Shown: positions 11,771-24,836, numbered from the stretch's first letter. The stretch is DNA of 64,000 nt from Papilionanthe hookeriana x Papilionanthe teres (GCA_022702705.1 CM040433.1:23368797-23432796), one strand, 5' to 3'. Numbers and translations: made by a program. Notes: generated from the sequence alone by a model not told the origin.

Positions 11771-14700
11771 TGTTTTATTAGGGGAATCTTAAAGTTGATT
11801 ATAACAACACCGCTTAAGATCCCACAGTTCCATCATTCCGGCACCGTTATTTTTATCGGATTCACTTAGTCCAGATGAATTTGCTAAACTCAACTGAATG
11901 AGTTCCACACTTTCATTTAGACCGTGGGAAATCCCGTTAGCAACACGTAGATTACATCATCCGAGGTATTCTCGATCATACAATGAGATGTTTTAATTTA
12001 ATTGCAATTGTAGTTTTGTGTTCTGTTTGTGATTAAATTTTGAGTTATTTTATATTTTGAAATGTTGTGGCGGTGGATTTTATCTTGTTGTAACTTTTAA
12101 TTTAGTTTTGGTTTCAGTTTTGTGACTATCCTAAAAGTTTTAGTTTTCATGCAACAGTCTTGTTTAACATGCAAGAAAAGTAGAGTACAGCTTATATAAA
12201 TAAATTGCAATAAAGTAAATTGCAATAAAATAAAAGCATACCTGGAGGGTCTTCTCGTCATTCCAAGCTTGGCTCTGAGAAGTGAAGCTTCAATCAGAGA
12301 GTTGTGGCACCTTTGATTGCACCCAAGGAAGCTCCAGATGAAGTCTCTAGCTCTGGGGAATTGCCTAGGTACAACTTCCACCAAGCCCGATTTCAAAGCT
12401 TGGCCGATAAAGAGAATGGCTGGCCTAGTGAGGGGGCTTCCACTGGGGAACTCCTTCTCTTGGTCCTGTGCAGGTGTGGGTGAGTTTAATTTGATTTTGG
12501 TGGAGGTTTCAAAGATGTCCGGGTTCTGGGCTGAGAATTGAGCTCCAAAATTGAGCTCAATCAATGGGGTTTAGGGCAGGAGAACAGTGGGGATCAATTG
12601 CTCTAGGTTAGGAGAAGGTCCTGGAGCAATTTTGGTAGAGTTTTATTTAGGTCTGGTTCATCACCTTGTTTGGCCGAGAGGGGGTGGAGTTTAAATAGGG
12701 GTGGCCGGAGGGCCTCCCAGGGGGGTTAGGGCTTGGGATCAGCTGCTCTATACAAGAGAAGAACATCCATGGTGTTCAATTGGACTGGGACAACTCATCA
12801 AGGAAGAATTGAAAATTTTGGCTCACATGGAGCTCTCGGCCATGGTGTTTTCCGGTGACCCAGGTGGCTGGCCGGCAGGGTTAGGTCACCATCTTGATCA
12901 GGAGGGTCAGGGGTTGGCAATGATGCAGTCAATTAGCCATGGACATGTGTAAAGAGTTTAGCTTTAAGTGGTATGGGGAGAGGGGTGATTTTGGATCCAA
13001 ATGGGTCAAGTCATGCAAATGGGTTGGGTTCACCTCTCCAAGCTCTGGTTTGGGCTGAGGGAGATCAGGTGAGTCAGCTAGCTTAGTGAGGAAAAGTCAC
13101 CATCTAAGCATATTTAAGTTTAAGCATGATTTAGGGGAAACATGGGAGTGCTTAATCAATTTAAGGGAATCAATAAAGAGGCTCCTCCTTTTGCACAATA
13201 TGGTATGGTCACATGAACACCACTCACATGGCTTGCATGGGGCTTATGCATGGAAGTGGGTAGGTTTTAAGGATTTTGGATATTTAGGGGTAATTTGGCA
13301 CATGGCTTAGTTTAGAAAAGTTTAATGATGAATTTGAAACTTAGGGGGTGATTTAAATTAAAGGGATGATGAGGTGAAAGTGTCATGTAGGCATTGGATT
13401 GATTTTGGGCCTTTTGAAATCATTTTAGATGGACTTTTAAAATGGCTTAAGGAAGTGGGTCTTTAGGTTTGAAAACAAATTGGTGGATGGAAATTTTGTA
13501 AAAGGTTGGGCCAAACAAATGTTGGGTTAAGTTTAGGGATGTGTCATGAATGATTTGGAGTAGGTTTGAAGTAATTTGGAGTTGGATTGGGCTTAATTTG
13601 GGCCTTTTTGGTAAAGGGGCCAAAGTGGGTCAAATTGGGCTAACTTGGTTTAAGGTTGGGCTAATGTTGGATTTGATGTAAAATTAATGTTGAGAAATGT
13701 TTATGGGAGTGTAACAAAGAGTTTTTCAACTTTGATTGGGCTTTGATTTTGGGATTTGGGCCCATTTGGGTTAGGTTTGGGTTTAGGCCAATTTAGGGGA
13801 TTTTGGTTTTAGGTTAGGTTTGGGTGGAGTTTAGGTTCAAATTTGGGGCAAATCTTGTCAGTGTTTTCTTTGTGGGGATATTGTGAAGGTTTTAGGAAAG
13901 ATTTGGGGCCAATTGGGGTTGAATTGGGTTAGTTTGGGCTAGGTTTATGTCATGGGCCAAAATTGGGCTTTAGGCTTTAAATTGAAATTGGATCCAAATG
14001 TCAGTCAAATTGGGCATGGATTTGGTCTAAATTGATATTGGTGATATTTAATTGAAGTTTAGAATTGAATTGGATCAAAATTGAGGTCAATTGGGCTGAT
14101 TTGGTTTAACATTGGGTCCACTTTGGGTTAAAAATGGGTCAAATTAGGGGCTTTGGTAAAAGTGGGTTAAATTGACAAAATTGGCCTATGGTGTAGTTGA
14201 ATAAAATGAAATTGGGAATATTTGGGATTTTCTGGAATTTTCTAGGAATTTGTGGAATTTATGGATTTTTTGGTTAAAAAGGGCATTTTGGGTATTTGGA
14301 GGGTATTGGGGGGGTATTTTTGGAATTTTTGGTATATTTGGCTATGTATTATCAATTTGAATGGTGGGAAATGTTTAGGATTAGTTTTGAGGAATTTTGG
14401 GTAATTTAGGAAATTTTTCAAATTTTTAGTTTCAAGGACATTTGGTAGGTTTGGTGGGTGTAGGGCCCCGGGGGTCAAAAATTGAAATTTTGGAAAAATA
14501 AAGATTGATCAAGTTTGAGTAGAATGGAATCACTTTAGTTGAGTCATGAAACCATATCAAGCCCGTAAGAGCCATGAGAGGACTCATTTGAGGCATTCAC
14601 TATGTTGTTCCTAACCCTCTTAGCCAAGGGCCTAGTGGTTAAGATCCATCCATATGAATTACCTACATGAGTCAGGAAGTCAAACTAGGTATGAATGATT

Positions 14701-15020
14701 TTAGGATTTGGAATGTGTGTGAAAGTGTAATGTGTGTAGGTCAACCCTCACTAGACCAGGCCACCCAAGGTAGTCCTAAGGCCAAAGAGTCTTATAGAGA
14801 ACTCATCCTTTAAACCTCCACATTTGATCTTAACCCTCCAAGTGACTTAGGGGTTTACAATCAAACTTATGGGGTTTGCAGGGAGTTAAGAGGTGTTTGA
14901 ATTTCTAAGTGGTGGGTTCCATTTCTAGTCCTCTAAGATAGTCAAAGGGAAAGCCTAAGGCTAGATCCTAAGTACTAAGGAGACAAAAGAGAAAAGACGT
15001 CATCAATAATGAGGTCAACA
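11771..15020 (-). mobile_element. Giant LTR, minus-strand copy lacking the intron-like interior
   Basis: Read on the minus strand, this begins TGTTGACCTCAT at 15020, matches the U3 of copy 2 from about 14633 down, keeps the TATA-like box (12690-12697) and the leader, then passes at 12268/12267 straight from AGAGCCAAG to CTTGGAATGACG. It ends AATAAAACA at 11771. It shows LTR-like TG and CA ends. Compared with copies 2 and 3 it stops about 1 kb early, just past an AATAAA. The flanks (end of copy 3 on the left, middle of a U5 block on the right) are not contiguous with each other, so the insertion site has been rearranged. Confidence 0.6.
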
Positions 15021-15623
15021 GAAGCCAAACCATAGTATAGTTCAAGAAAACACCAAGATCTCTCTGGATCTATGTCTATCCCCTAGTCTTTCCTTCCTTT
15101 AGATTCCTACAAAAATTGTTCCGAAATTTGAGCCACTCACCTATTGGATCTCCTATTACCACATTTTCTTGGGGAACCTTATCCTTTTGGAAGTCATGAA
15201 TACAAATGTTTCCATATCTATATCAAGAGTTTTCTTAGGCGACTTCAGGTACCTAAGATGTAATTAACTATTGAGGCTTGCCCTTATAGGAAACATAAAG
15301 ACCCCAGATTAATATAAACCATATCTAATTCCTCCATATTAGATAGGGGAAATTGTTGGTTGACATAAACGGTTCGTAGACCAAACGGATATCATAGATT
15401 CTTTAGTTTATTTAATCAAGTCTCACTACCAAGCAATGTGTCCATTCTTTAGGATAGACACATAGCTTGTAGTGAAGTGCTTGATTATTCTAAACTATCG
15501 ATTATATGAGATCAGTTTGATTTCATATTTTAAAATAAAAAAATGATATTTTTCTGAAATTATATTTATTAAATTAAATCTGCACCATCTAAAAACACAA
15601 AGAGTTCTCTTTAACAGCCGACA
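15021..15623 (+). mobile_element. Giant LTR U5 fragment
   Basis: This fragment corresponds to about 9553-10205, starting at GAAGCCAAACC and ending GCCGACA. It includes the recognisable block with GATGTAATTAACTA near 15258 and the run around 15350-15500 found also at 9890-10060, 11490-11660 and 20030-20180. It is truncated on the left, where it abuts the minus-strand copy. Confidence 0.55.
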
Positions 15624-18600
15624 ACCTTTCCCCCATTCTATTTTAATTCATCACATATACTCATGCTTCAACACAATTGGCTTCACCAAAACCCACCACT
15701 GAGCTACCTCAGCAAGATGATGATCTCCCATGCCTTGCTCGGCCACCATGACTAATAGAAAACCTAAACCCGAGTGGCATTATCATGTGTTAATGCGGCT
15801 CATTCTCATTGGAAACTTGCTTTTATCAGCCCTCCACCTAGGCGCCACCTTGGACCTCTGACCATTGCTAATTGGCCACAATGGCTAAACTTATAAATAG
15901 GGCACCACTTCATGGCCAAAGAATTGCTTGAACCAAGGGGATACTATATCTGGTTTCTCCCAAACCTTCTCACACTTACACATAGCTCATTCTCATTGTC
16001 TTTGGCCCCTCATCCCCACTAATAAACCCTACTTTCTTCACTAAAATTTAGGGCATTCTCGATCATTTCACCAGATTCATCAAAACTTCAAATTGATTCT
16101 TCCATAAGCTTACCCACATCCTAAAATCACTTCCCCAATCAAAGCTCCTTTCTTCTGAGGACTCTAACCTAGTGCAAGATCAAACCCAGCTCACCATTTG
16201 GTCTATGTCATCTTTAGAATAAACCATAGAGGAAACAATTGCTTGGTGGAGGTTCGTGGTGCCAAGGCAAAGTTTCTAACCATTCCAATCGAGGCCTCGC
16301 CTCTTGGGCAAATTTATAAGATCAAATTCTTTAAATATGACTCAGTTTTGGTCTTTTATGAAGAGAATGAAATCCATGTCCACTAGCTATATAAATGTGT
16401 TCGTCTCATTTAGATGAAGCTCTAGGAATAAACCACAATTAATTTGGTTAAGTATCGAGGGAGATCTTAACTCTAGAGTATGGATAGTTCTCGGATTAGA
16501 GTTCATTTGGGATGATGACCGGATACCATCTTGTGTATTTGAAATGAATGGTTTCGACAATGGTAGACGGTGGACTGGTTTGATTCAACACGTGAGAGTG
16601 CAGGCTGACGAGGCAGATATGTGGAAAGTGCAAACAGTAGGAGCGTTTCATGTGGCATTTTGAAGATGCCGAGGATGAGGTGGCTACCACGTGATTAAGT
16701 AGGAAATTAAGAGTTTTCTGATTTAATTAAATTTAAAAACTGAAATACAACTTCAAAAAATCATATCTTGGTGTAAAAAAATAAAAAAATAAAAGAAAAA
16801 TATTCTCATGTTTAGTGAACAGAGGAGAATCTAATAAACCTAAAATCAAAAATAAATTTTTTTCATTTAATTTTAAATGAATTAAATACATTATAATTTA
16901 ATTTAACCAGAAATAACTAAATGCTTGTCATCATGGCTTGAAAGTTTCAGGGTTTATTCCTCATGGGATTAGAGATGCTCTCTGATTTTTCCAAGGCCAG
17001 GGGACACCTCTAACTCTAAAGGCCCTAATTTTCTATGTTAAATGCTTGTGTTTATTTACAATAATCATAGAAAAAAAAATGAAATTAAGTTTAATGAGCT
17101 CACCAAAGTAAGATGTATTTAAGGAAAAAAAAAGTAAAATTAAAATTAAAAATGAAATTTTTAAGAGTTTTTCTAATTAAAAATAATTAAAAATTAGAAA
17201 AATACAACTATATTTCAAGATGTCAAAAAATTTTCTCTTATTAAAGATGGTAACTCTAAAGTGTCCTCATAAATGTTTTCAAGGACAAAAATGTATTTTA
17301 AGTGCATAAATGTATTTTTTCTGTAATTTTACTAATTATTGACTAAAATAATTCTAAATATCAAGATAAAAATAATAAAAAATATAAATCATGTTTTCCG
17401 AGTTTACTGAAGTCAGAGAAGCTAGAGAAAAGTAATAGTTTGATTTTTAAAATAAAAAATGTATTTTCTATTTATTTAGTTATCAAAAATCAGTTAAAAA
17501 TCCATAAAAATTAAAAAATAATTCAAAAAAATAAAAAAAAATTACCTTAAGTTATCCTCTGACTTATAGAGGTATCATAAAATTTTTGTAAGGACCGAAA
17601 ACATGTTTTGGTTAATTAAATTAATCATCATTGGAAATTCATAATTATTGGGTTAAATAATTATAAAAAATACTTAAATTTTGAAAAAATATAATTGCAC
17701 CTCTGATGTATTAATTAGTCCATAGGAAAAAGATTAGTGAACTTTCATGACCATTTAAATTAAAATATAAGAGTTATGGGGTGTAAACCCTTGATGCATT
17801 ATGGTAATTTTATTTAGCATTTTAAATTCTAACACTAATTTAACTAACTTTTAGTTAAACCAAAGAGAAAGGGTATTAAATCCTGATGAGTAACTCACTA
17901 AGGTGATTGAAACAAATATCTTTTGAGGAATAGTTAAAGAATAAATATAAGTGATAATGAAACACCTTAAAACATTACAAGCTCAAGCCTAATTGGATGA
18001 CAAGAGTTTAAAATTATCTGATGGCCAAAAGTGTACCCTTTGGGGTTCTTACTTGCATAACTCTTAATATAACAATTAAAGGTTGACCATTTGCTTCATT
18101 CATGGGCTAATTACAACATTAACAATACTACACTAAGCACAGCTTATGATCTAATAATAAACTCTTAATTCAATATGGGTTGATCAATTCAACAACATAG
18201 AAAGACCAAATGAACTTGAAGTAGTATAGGAGATTCTAAAGTTGTTTAGAGTCACTCTCTAAATACCTTTGCAAGATTTTGGACATTACATAAGACATTT
18301 GGGTTTGTTATAATTTGTTGAGAAAAATCATCCTTAAAATGTGAGGACCCAACAAAATATTATTAGAGGCCCTTAAAGGTAAAGCATATTAATGAAAAAT
18401 CATCCCATTACAGCTTAACCTACAGTAATACTCAATGCATAGGGGTACGAGCCTTGAATTTAGTGTCCAAACCCTCATAGCTACTATGGATATTTAAAGT
18501 AGCCACATATGGAACATCGAGGATGATGTAAGTTGGAGGTTTTGGTGGTAAAAATAATGATGAGGAAAATATCTAGGTATGTGGAAAGTATTGCATATCC

Positions 18601-20273
18601 TTACCCGATGACTATGGGAGGATCAAGGATTGACATTACTATTCGCTAACATTTAGTAAAGAGTTGACCTGACTCTCACAGGCTACCTGTGGTCCCAAGT
18701 CTGACAATGTGACTGACTCATGAATTTTCTAATTTACCAAAAATGCATTAAATATAATACCACCTCTTTTCTGGATGAAAATCGTATTTCACATGCTAAA
18801 ATGAGAAGTTAAAACTATTTTTTATGCCTATAAAGTTAAGAATTTTTTAATGTCACTTTTGGGCAGTTCATATATCAGTCTCATAGGTACTCCTCCCTGA
18901 ATGCCTTACTAGTGCTATTTTACCCTATGTTGGGTCTCCCATACATGATGCCTATAGTTTCCTACGAATGTTTTTCGAGAATTGTCAGGGTTTCGCTCCT
19001 GACTTTGAGCTCCCCCTTTCCAAAAAATTCCTACACCTAACTCTGATATTCTATATGTGCCAATTAACTCGTTATGCATGCTTGTGTTTTCCTCATGTTT
19101 TGTTCCAATTTCTGTTCACACTATGTTTATAATACTAACCCTTCAGCAACAATGGCGGAGGTGACATGTATGCAGTGTTACTTTTCTTTTACCGCATTTT
19201 GTTTTTTACTTTCATGTTTTATTTTATCATACTTGCAAAGACCCCTAGGGTAGAGAATAGTAGCTCACCTATTTAGGAGGAACACTACAATAAGAATTGG
19301 GACCCAACAATAATCATAAATACAAACCTAAAACCTAAACCCTAAACTATCATGAGTAAGGAGCCTGAAGCTAGCTATCTGAGAAGTAGGATGAGGGTGC
19401 ATGCGGGCACAGGATGACTTCCGATGATGATCCACACTCAACCTTGAAGCAGATCTACTTTAGTAAAAGTTTCCTTATTCTTAAATAACATAAACCCTTA
19501 GGACTTCGAGGTTGTTCGTCTAGTATAACATAAATCCTCACTTTTTCTCTTAAGCTATTGCACAATTATGTTGTGCAGTATAGGTCTTAACTCTTTTAGG
19601 ATTCCAAGGTTGTTCGTTTGGTACGACATAAATCCACCTATATTCCTAGGATATTTGCACAATTGGATTTCATGCGAATGTAAGCCCTAAATGATATGAG
19701 TAAATATTAAATAACTTCACTTTCAAGATATAAAGCCAAACAGTAGAATAATTTGGGAAGTCTTCGAGGTTCACCTCAAAATCTATGACATCCCTTACTT
19801 CTCACTCCATTGGCCTCCAAAATACATGTTCCAACTTGATCCATTACCACATGAATCTTCTCATAAACAACCTTGAAAACTCAACTTTGAATTCTTGAAG
19901 ACGAAACCCCTAATCATTATTGAGAGTTTTGTTAAATGACTTTGGTCATTTAAGATGTAATTAATTATAAGAGATTGGAACCTGTGTAATATAAACCCAA
20001 TCTAATATTTATACCAAATATGATAGCTTGTATATCACAAAAAATGTTCAAAATCAAATAGATGTCATGAATTATTTAGTTTATATGATCGAGCTTATCG
20101 CCAAGTAGTATTCTTATCTCTCAGGATGATGTATTACTTATGATGTTAAGCTTGATTACTTAAACTATTAAATATATGAGGTATATTTGGTCTCATTTTT
20201 AAAAATTAAACATCATTTTAAAATAAAATAATTATATGCGCATTAAATTAAATTATTTTCAAAGCAACCAACA
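15624..20273 (+). mobile_element. Giant Ogre/Tat-like LTR, diverged copy 4, leading into a primer site
   Basis: The segment starts at the equivalent of about 5023 in U3 (CATTCTATTTTAATTCA), has TATAAATA at 15892-15899, a leader, a hairpin at 16400-16418, an AT-rich interior, an acceptor-like CTTCAG at 19141-19146 with an upstream CTAAC, and the U5 block to ACCAACA at 20273. It is much more diverged from copies 1-3 than they are from each other. It is the only copy followed by a good primer-binding site, so it is probably the 5' LTR of an element whose interior continues at 20300. Confidence 0.6.
16400..16418 (+). promoter_or_regulatory. Conserved hairpin, copy 4
   Basis: TTCGTCT at 16400-16406 pairs with AGATGAA at 16412-16418. 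The C-to-T change in the 3' arm turns a G-C pair into G-U, so pairing is kept although the surrounding sequence has diverged strongly from copies 1 and 2. Confidence 0.5.
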
Positions 20274-20299
20274 AATTCTAAATGGCGATCGACAGATTA

Positions 20300-20317
20300 T
20301 GGCGACTCCGCTGGGGA
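20300..20317 (+). promoter_or_regulatory. Primer-binding site, tRNA-Arg type (Ogre/Tat-like)
   Basis: TGGCGACTCCGCTGGGGA is the primer-site string I associate with Ogre/Tat-lineage retrotransposons, reported as complementary to the 3' end of a tRNA-Arg. It lies 26 bases after the LTR end at 20273. A near duplicate of its first six bases occurs just upstream (TGGCGA at 20283-20288). Confidence 0.75.
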
Positions 20318-21245
20318 ATAGTTCTTCTCTCCAATTTTTATCAGGAGGTTTTGTCTTCATACATTGATAGTGTCCCATGTCTCTCATGGGCTGAACTACC
20401 ATTCTTCTGTTGGCATGCCTCACTCATTTCTTCTTTGTGCGGGTATAGTCAACTCTTTTGGAATATGGAATCATTTGTTTAACCATCCTTAAACAGAAGG
20501 GTTCTAGAATCTCTAGATTCTAGTGTGGGTCGGACCCTCAATAGGTATGGTAGGTTAGGAGCGATGAGCGAAGTTTATCGAATAGAGTTTGATGCAAAGC
20601 GGCCCCCTCTCCAATTTCGGATTGCGTCATACGCTTTATTTTTGTTTTGTCCCCTTTCTGAGTTTGACTAGTTGTAAGCAAGTTATGGTAAAAAATCTCA
20701 CCCTCGTAATTCTTTTTTTTAAAATCCAAACAAAAGAAATGTTTGTCGTTCAAAATCATAAAATAAAACAAAAGTTACACTTAAACTTAAGAAATAAAAT
20801 AAAACATAAATTTCAATACCAAACCTCATAAATTTCAAAAGTGAATGCCCGATTCACAAGACAATTTCATTAATTTTGGTATTTGTTCTGAAATTATAAA
20901 GCATAAGATGTTACTAACTTTTGAAGGATCTTCAAATGACAAAGACGATGTCGTATCTAAAGCAATTGGAGTGCTTAATTTGCCCCATGGCAAGGCTGCC
21001 TGATACCATATCTCGATGATCAAGTTCAAGACTGGCTTCGATGAGGTTGAAGTGATACTCAGAAAGGCACCCTATTTCATCCTAAAGATAGCCGCTCTGA
21101 TGGCAGAGGAGCTTGTGGCCGAATTCAATCTGAAGTTCAACCAATAGTTCCCTATGCTAAAAAAGTTCAGAGTTGGAGGGACTCTTACTAAGTTCATTTT
21201 CCTTGCTCCCGCTAAGCCTTCCGTTCCCATCAAAAAGAGACTTGT

Positions 21246-22893
21246 TGATCCAATGAAAATTTGATAGTTTTTTAATGTTTATTTCATACTTATTTTTGAT
21301 GATATTGCACTTTAAAGAAAGGTATTTTTCATGATTTCATGCAAGTACAATGATTTTAGGCCTTTGGAGCAAAAGAAAAAAAAATGAGCAAATTCAAAGC
21401 AAAATGGAGCAAAATGCATTTTATTGAACTAGCGCTGAACATCGCTATCACCAGCACCAAACCACACTAATTTATAGAGAGTTTCGACTAGAAGGCAGAC
21501 AATATCGACGGACGGCGCCCTATCCTGCGCCGGACCGCGCCCTATCTCGATTTTAAACTAGATTCAATGTATTTGGCCGAATTTTGGAGGGATGCTTGAA
21601 GAAACTCTTAGGAAATCAGTTATGGCCACATTCAAACTATTTTGGAGCCAAGTTTAGAGAGGGAGAGAGAGTCTTTAGTGTGAGGGAGTGAAGAGTGAGT
21701 GTATCTATTCTTAGTTTTTGTGTAGAGAGTCCATCTAGGGTTTATGTGTGTTCTCTTCTAAGGATTGTAGGAGGAGAGGAAAAGTGAGAGATTTCTTCTT
21801 CCGTACTTATCTAATGAGAGAATTGTTTGTTGTTGTGAAGAAAGAAGAGGGGTCAAAGGAATTTCTTGAGATTCGCTTGGGCAAGAGTTTGAGATAAGTT
21901 GTCTTTCCTTTACTATGTTTGTATGACGTTGCTTTTAAATATAAAATCCATCTTTTGTCATCTTTTCCTCATGAGTCTTGAGTAGATTTCTTTTTCTTCC
22001 TCCTTTCATGTGATGTGTTGATGTTGTGATATGGAAATGATGTGTCGATTTATTATGTTGAATTTGTGATGACCTTTTCACTTCGTACTTTATTTACTTT
22101 TTGATCTGACCAATTAAATTGTTAAAACTTGTTGGGAAACATATGTTCCAAAAGGATTATGAGTTCCACAACAAAAGTGAAGGTCACATTCAATGTTCAT
22201 GAATGAGTGACGTAGTTCATGGGGTTTGAGTGCAAATAAATAAGGAAATATATTTTGATGGGCGTAGAATTAGAAATTTTAGAGTGACAGGCTGAAATCC
22301 CCAATTTAGTCCTAATGTTTGGAAACCAAAGTGAGAGTTAGCCTTCAGGGAATGGGAAGTGGGAGCTCTGGAGTGAGAGCCAGTATCCTCCTGCCTAACC
22401 ACAGATTTGGGGACTCAACGTAGGATTAGCCAAAGTTCTTTATGCGCTTGGAAGAGGGTAAAGAATATGAATGCTCCTATTTGGCACAATACATTTGCAT
22501 TACTGATCTATGTCACTAAATCATCACATTATTATTGGAGAGGAGGAGGATTCTTTCTTACAATTGAACTTTTGTTACAAATTAAGTCTTGTGTTAGTTA
22601 ATTTGCGAGAAAGTTAGAACGTACTTTAATAGAATTAGTAACTGCAACTCTTTGTTCCTCTTTTATTATTAGTAATTACTTGCAATTGTGTTGTGATTCG
22701 TGAAGTGCTTTCTATGCTACATTATAAAATTAATAGCCTCCTCGTGGGATCGATAACCAGGACTCCATTAGAGCCCTGTATTACTTGAGCGATACGTATA
22801 CTTGTGTTTAATTTTGTGACTCAATAGAAAACTAAATCAATATGTATATAAATCTGAGTTCATAAATTTTGGCAATTTAAAAAATTCACACCA
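21246..22893 (+). repeat. 5' LTR of the complete Athila-like element
   Basis: It begins TGATCCAATG and ends TTCACACCA. Near the start is the family motif GATGATATTGCACTTTAAAG, then at about 21429-21535 a GC-rich island (GCGCTGAAC, GGCGCC, GCGCC repeats) in AT-rich surroundings. Near the end is the U5 motif GATCGATAACCAGGACTCC followed by GATACGTATACTTG, seen also in the other Athila-like LTRs of this window. Confidence 0.9.
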
Positions 22894-22899
22894 AGTTTT

Positions 22900-22917
22900 T
22901 GGCAACGTTAAAGAAGT
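22900..22917 (+). promoter_or_regulatory. Degenerate tRNA-Asp-type primer-binding site
   Basis: AGTTTTTGGCAACGTTAAAG follows the LTR end. The intact form in plant Athila-like elements is AGTTTTTGGCGCCGTTGCC, matching the 3' end of tRNA-Asp. The changes here suggest decay. Related strings at 31118 and 45507 follow the other LTRs. Confidence 0.65.
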
Positions 22918-22959
22918 GAATTGATTCGAAGTTTGAGATGCATTTGAAGAAAATGAAGT

Positions 22960-23836
22960 TTGGCAAAAAGTGAACTATTTAATCCTGCAAAGATTAATGA
23001 TTTATATATGATTGAGAATGTGCTGATCTGCCACTATTCAAACTTTGCCCCAATGAAGGACAACATGAATGATATATACAGATATTTGACGGATGAAAGT
23101 GATGATTGGGAGATAAGAGATAACAGGTATGTGAGTTTTTCGATCACACTGCTAAATCCTACGTTGAAGCACTTACATTATTTTATATGTGCAAAATTAC
23201 TCCCAACTATGAAAATTAGTAAAGTAACCAAGGAATGTGCTATTTTGAACTATTGTATTCAAATGGGAATGTCTATTGATGATTGTTCTATAATTGTGAA
23301 ATCTGTTTTGGGATTGATTGTTCACGGATCAAAGTATGGGTTTGGACATCCTTCCACCATATTTCTCCTCTGTAGTCAATCACAAGTGGCATATGAAAAT
23401 TAGGAAAGTGTACTTCTGTCTTAGAAGCCTATAGACCCAACGGATGAACAAAGTAACCAGGTAGTTGGTGATATGAATGACATGAGTATCATTGAAGATT
23501 AACTATCTCAGAGTTCAATACCTATTCCTCCTTACTGTCCTAAAATTTAACAGATCATTTTGAAGAAAATTAAGAAATTGGAGAAAGAAACGCAACACCT
23601 GATGAATGCAATCAACAATTTATCTGACTTCTTTGATCACCTGGATTGGAGAATGAAGAAACACTTTGATCATTCTAGGTACCTTGAAGGAAGTTTGATA
23701 CATTAGATGAAAAGAAAAGGTTGGATTGAGGAGGATTCTACTGAAGAATTCCTGTTTCGTCCATTCTACAATTTGTTCTTTCACGTTCCATCAATTGGAG
23801 ATTTAAGAGTTGATGATAATTCTGAGGAAGAATGAA
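22960..23836 (+). pseudogene. Putative plant transposon protein domain ORF, truncated copy 1
   Basis: The frame 22960-23403 reads INDLYMIENVLICHYSNF, then LNPTLKHLHYFICAKLLPTM, then a stretch around ILNYCIQMGMSIDD and a C-terminal GHPSTIFLLC. This order matches the plant 'putative transposon protein' domain (PF20167, accession from memory) found inside Athila-type elements. The N-terminal third of the domain is missing. Beyond the stop at 23401 a second stretch (about 23550-23836, one stop at 23704) encodes a lysine- and leucine-rich, probably coiled-coil tail. The function of this family is unknown. It duplicates the ORF at 24837-25749. Confidence 0.65.
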
Positions 23837-23859
23837 GACTTAATTATTGTGTTTCTACG

Positions 23860-24836
23860 TTTATGTATTTGAACAGATTGCTTACTTTGTTTTGCTTTGC
23901 TTGTATGTTTTATTTGGACTTGCTTTCTCGTTCAATTTTTAGCATTATTGTGTTTTGGTTGTGAGCGACGCTGAATTATAGTATTTTATGGTTTGACGAT
24001 GTGTAGAGTTTAGTGTTATTTATGTCTATTTGTAATTTGGATTTTATATATCAAAGTGATGTTTTGTGTTGTTTGTGTTAAGAATTATTATTTGTCATGG
24101 CTTTTGTACGTTATGCAATGCTTAAATGGTCTAATTAGACGTCGGTGTGGGCTTGAAAAGATCGAAATTATAAAAGAAAGTTGGAAGCCCAGTTTTTGAA
24201 ATAGCGCTGAACGGCGCAACTAGTAGTGCCAGATCGCGCCAAAAGACAGAGAATTTGGCCTAATTAAATGAAAATTGTGCCAAACGGCGCTGTCACCAGT
24301 GTTGGACCATGCCCGACAAAAAAAGGCCATAAATCCTCAAATTTCACGATTTAACCCTGGGACCCACCATTTTTGCACAAACCATCATCTTCTACCTCTA
24401 GTCAAGATCAATTTTCGCACCTAGGGCTCACTTGCATTTGGATTTGAAGTGATTTCGTGGCCAGTAAACTTTGGATTTTATCTTCTCTTGGTAAGAGCTT
24501 CACTTTAAACTAAATTTTTTCAATTTTGACCGTGGAAATCTCCTACATTATGAAGATTTAAATTTTGAGGTTTTTAGAGAAAATTTGGAGATTTTCCATG
24601 GTGTTGGAGTTCTTATCTATTTAAATTTACTTTGGAGTCTATTACATTGCAATTTTGAAATTGATTTGGATAAATTTGATATTTTTAGAAAAATAGCTCC
24701 AAGAATAGCAAAATGGAAGAGAAAATTTGATTATGATGAGAGTAAATTTGTGAATTTCAAGGCTTATTCCTGATTTAGTACATTTCTTAGTAATAAGAAG
24801 TGTATTCAAGAAAAAGCCTTTGAAAATCCTAGAGGT
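23860..24836 (+). other. Internal spacer and 5' leader of the second transposon-domain ORF
   Basis: This holds no ORF of note. The 24200-24330 part repeats the GC-rich words of the LTR (GCGCTGAACGGCGC, GCGCC) in an AT-rich setting. The following 24360-24580 looks like an untranslated leader. It separates the two copies of the transposon-domain ORF and suggests that a whole unit, not only the ORF, was duplicated. Confidence 0.4.

Noticed and set aside
12097..12564. 155-residue minus-strand ORF
   Set aside because: It lies in the leader of the minus-strand giant LTR; related frames occur on the opposite strand and in the other copies with stops. It shows no domain and is explained by repeat sequence.
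14625..14660. CCTAGTGGTTAAG-like string suggesting a tRNA A-box
   Set aside because: No B box or cloverleaf follows; it is U3 sequence of the minus-strand LTR.
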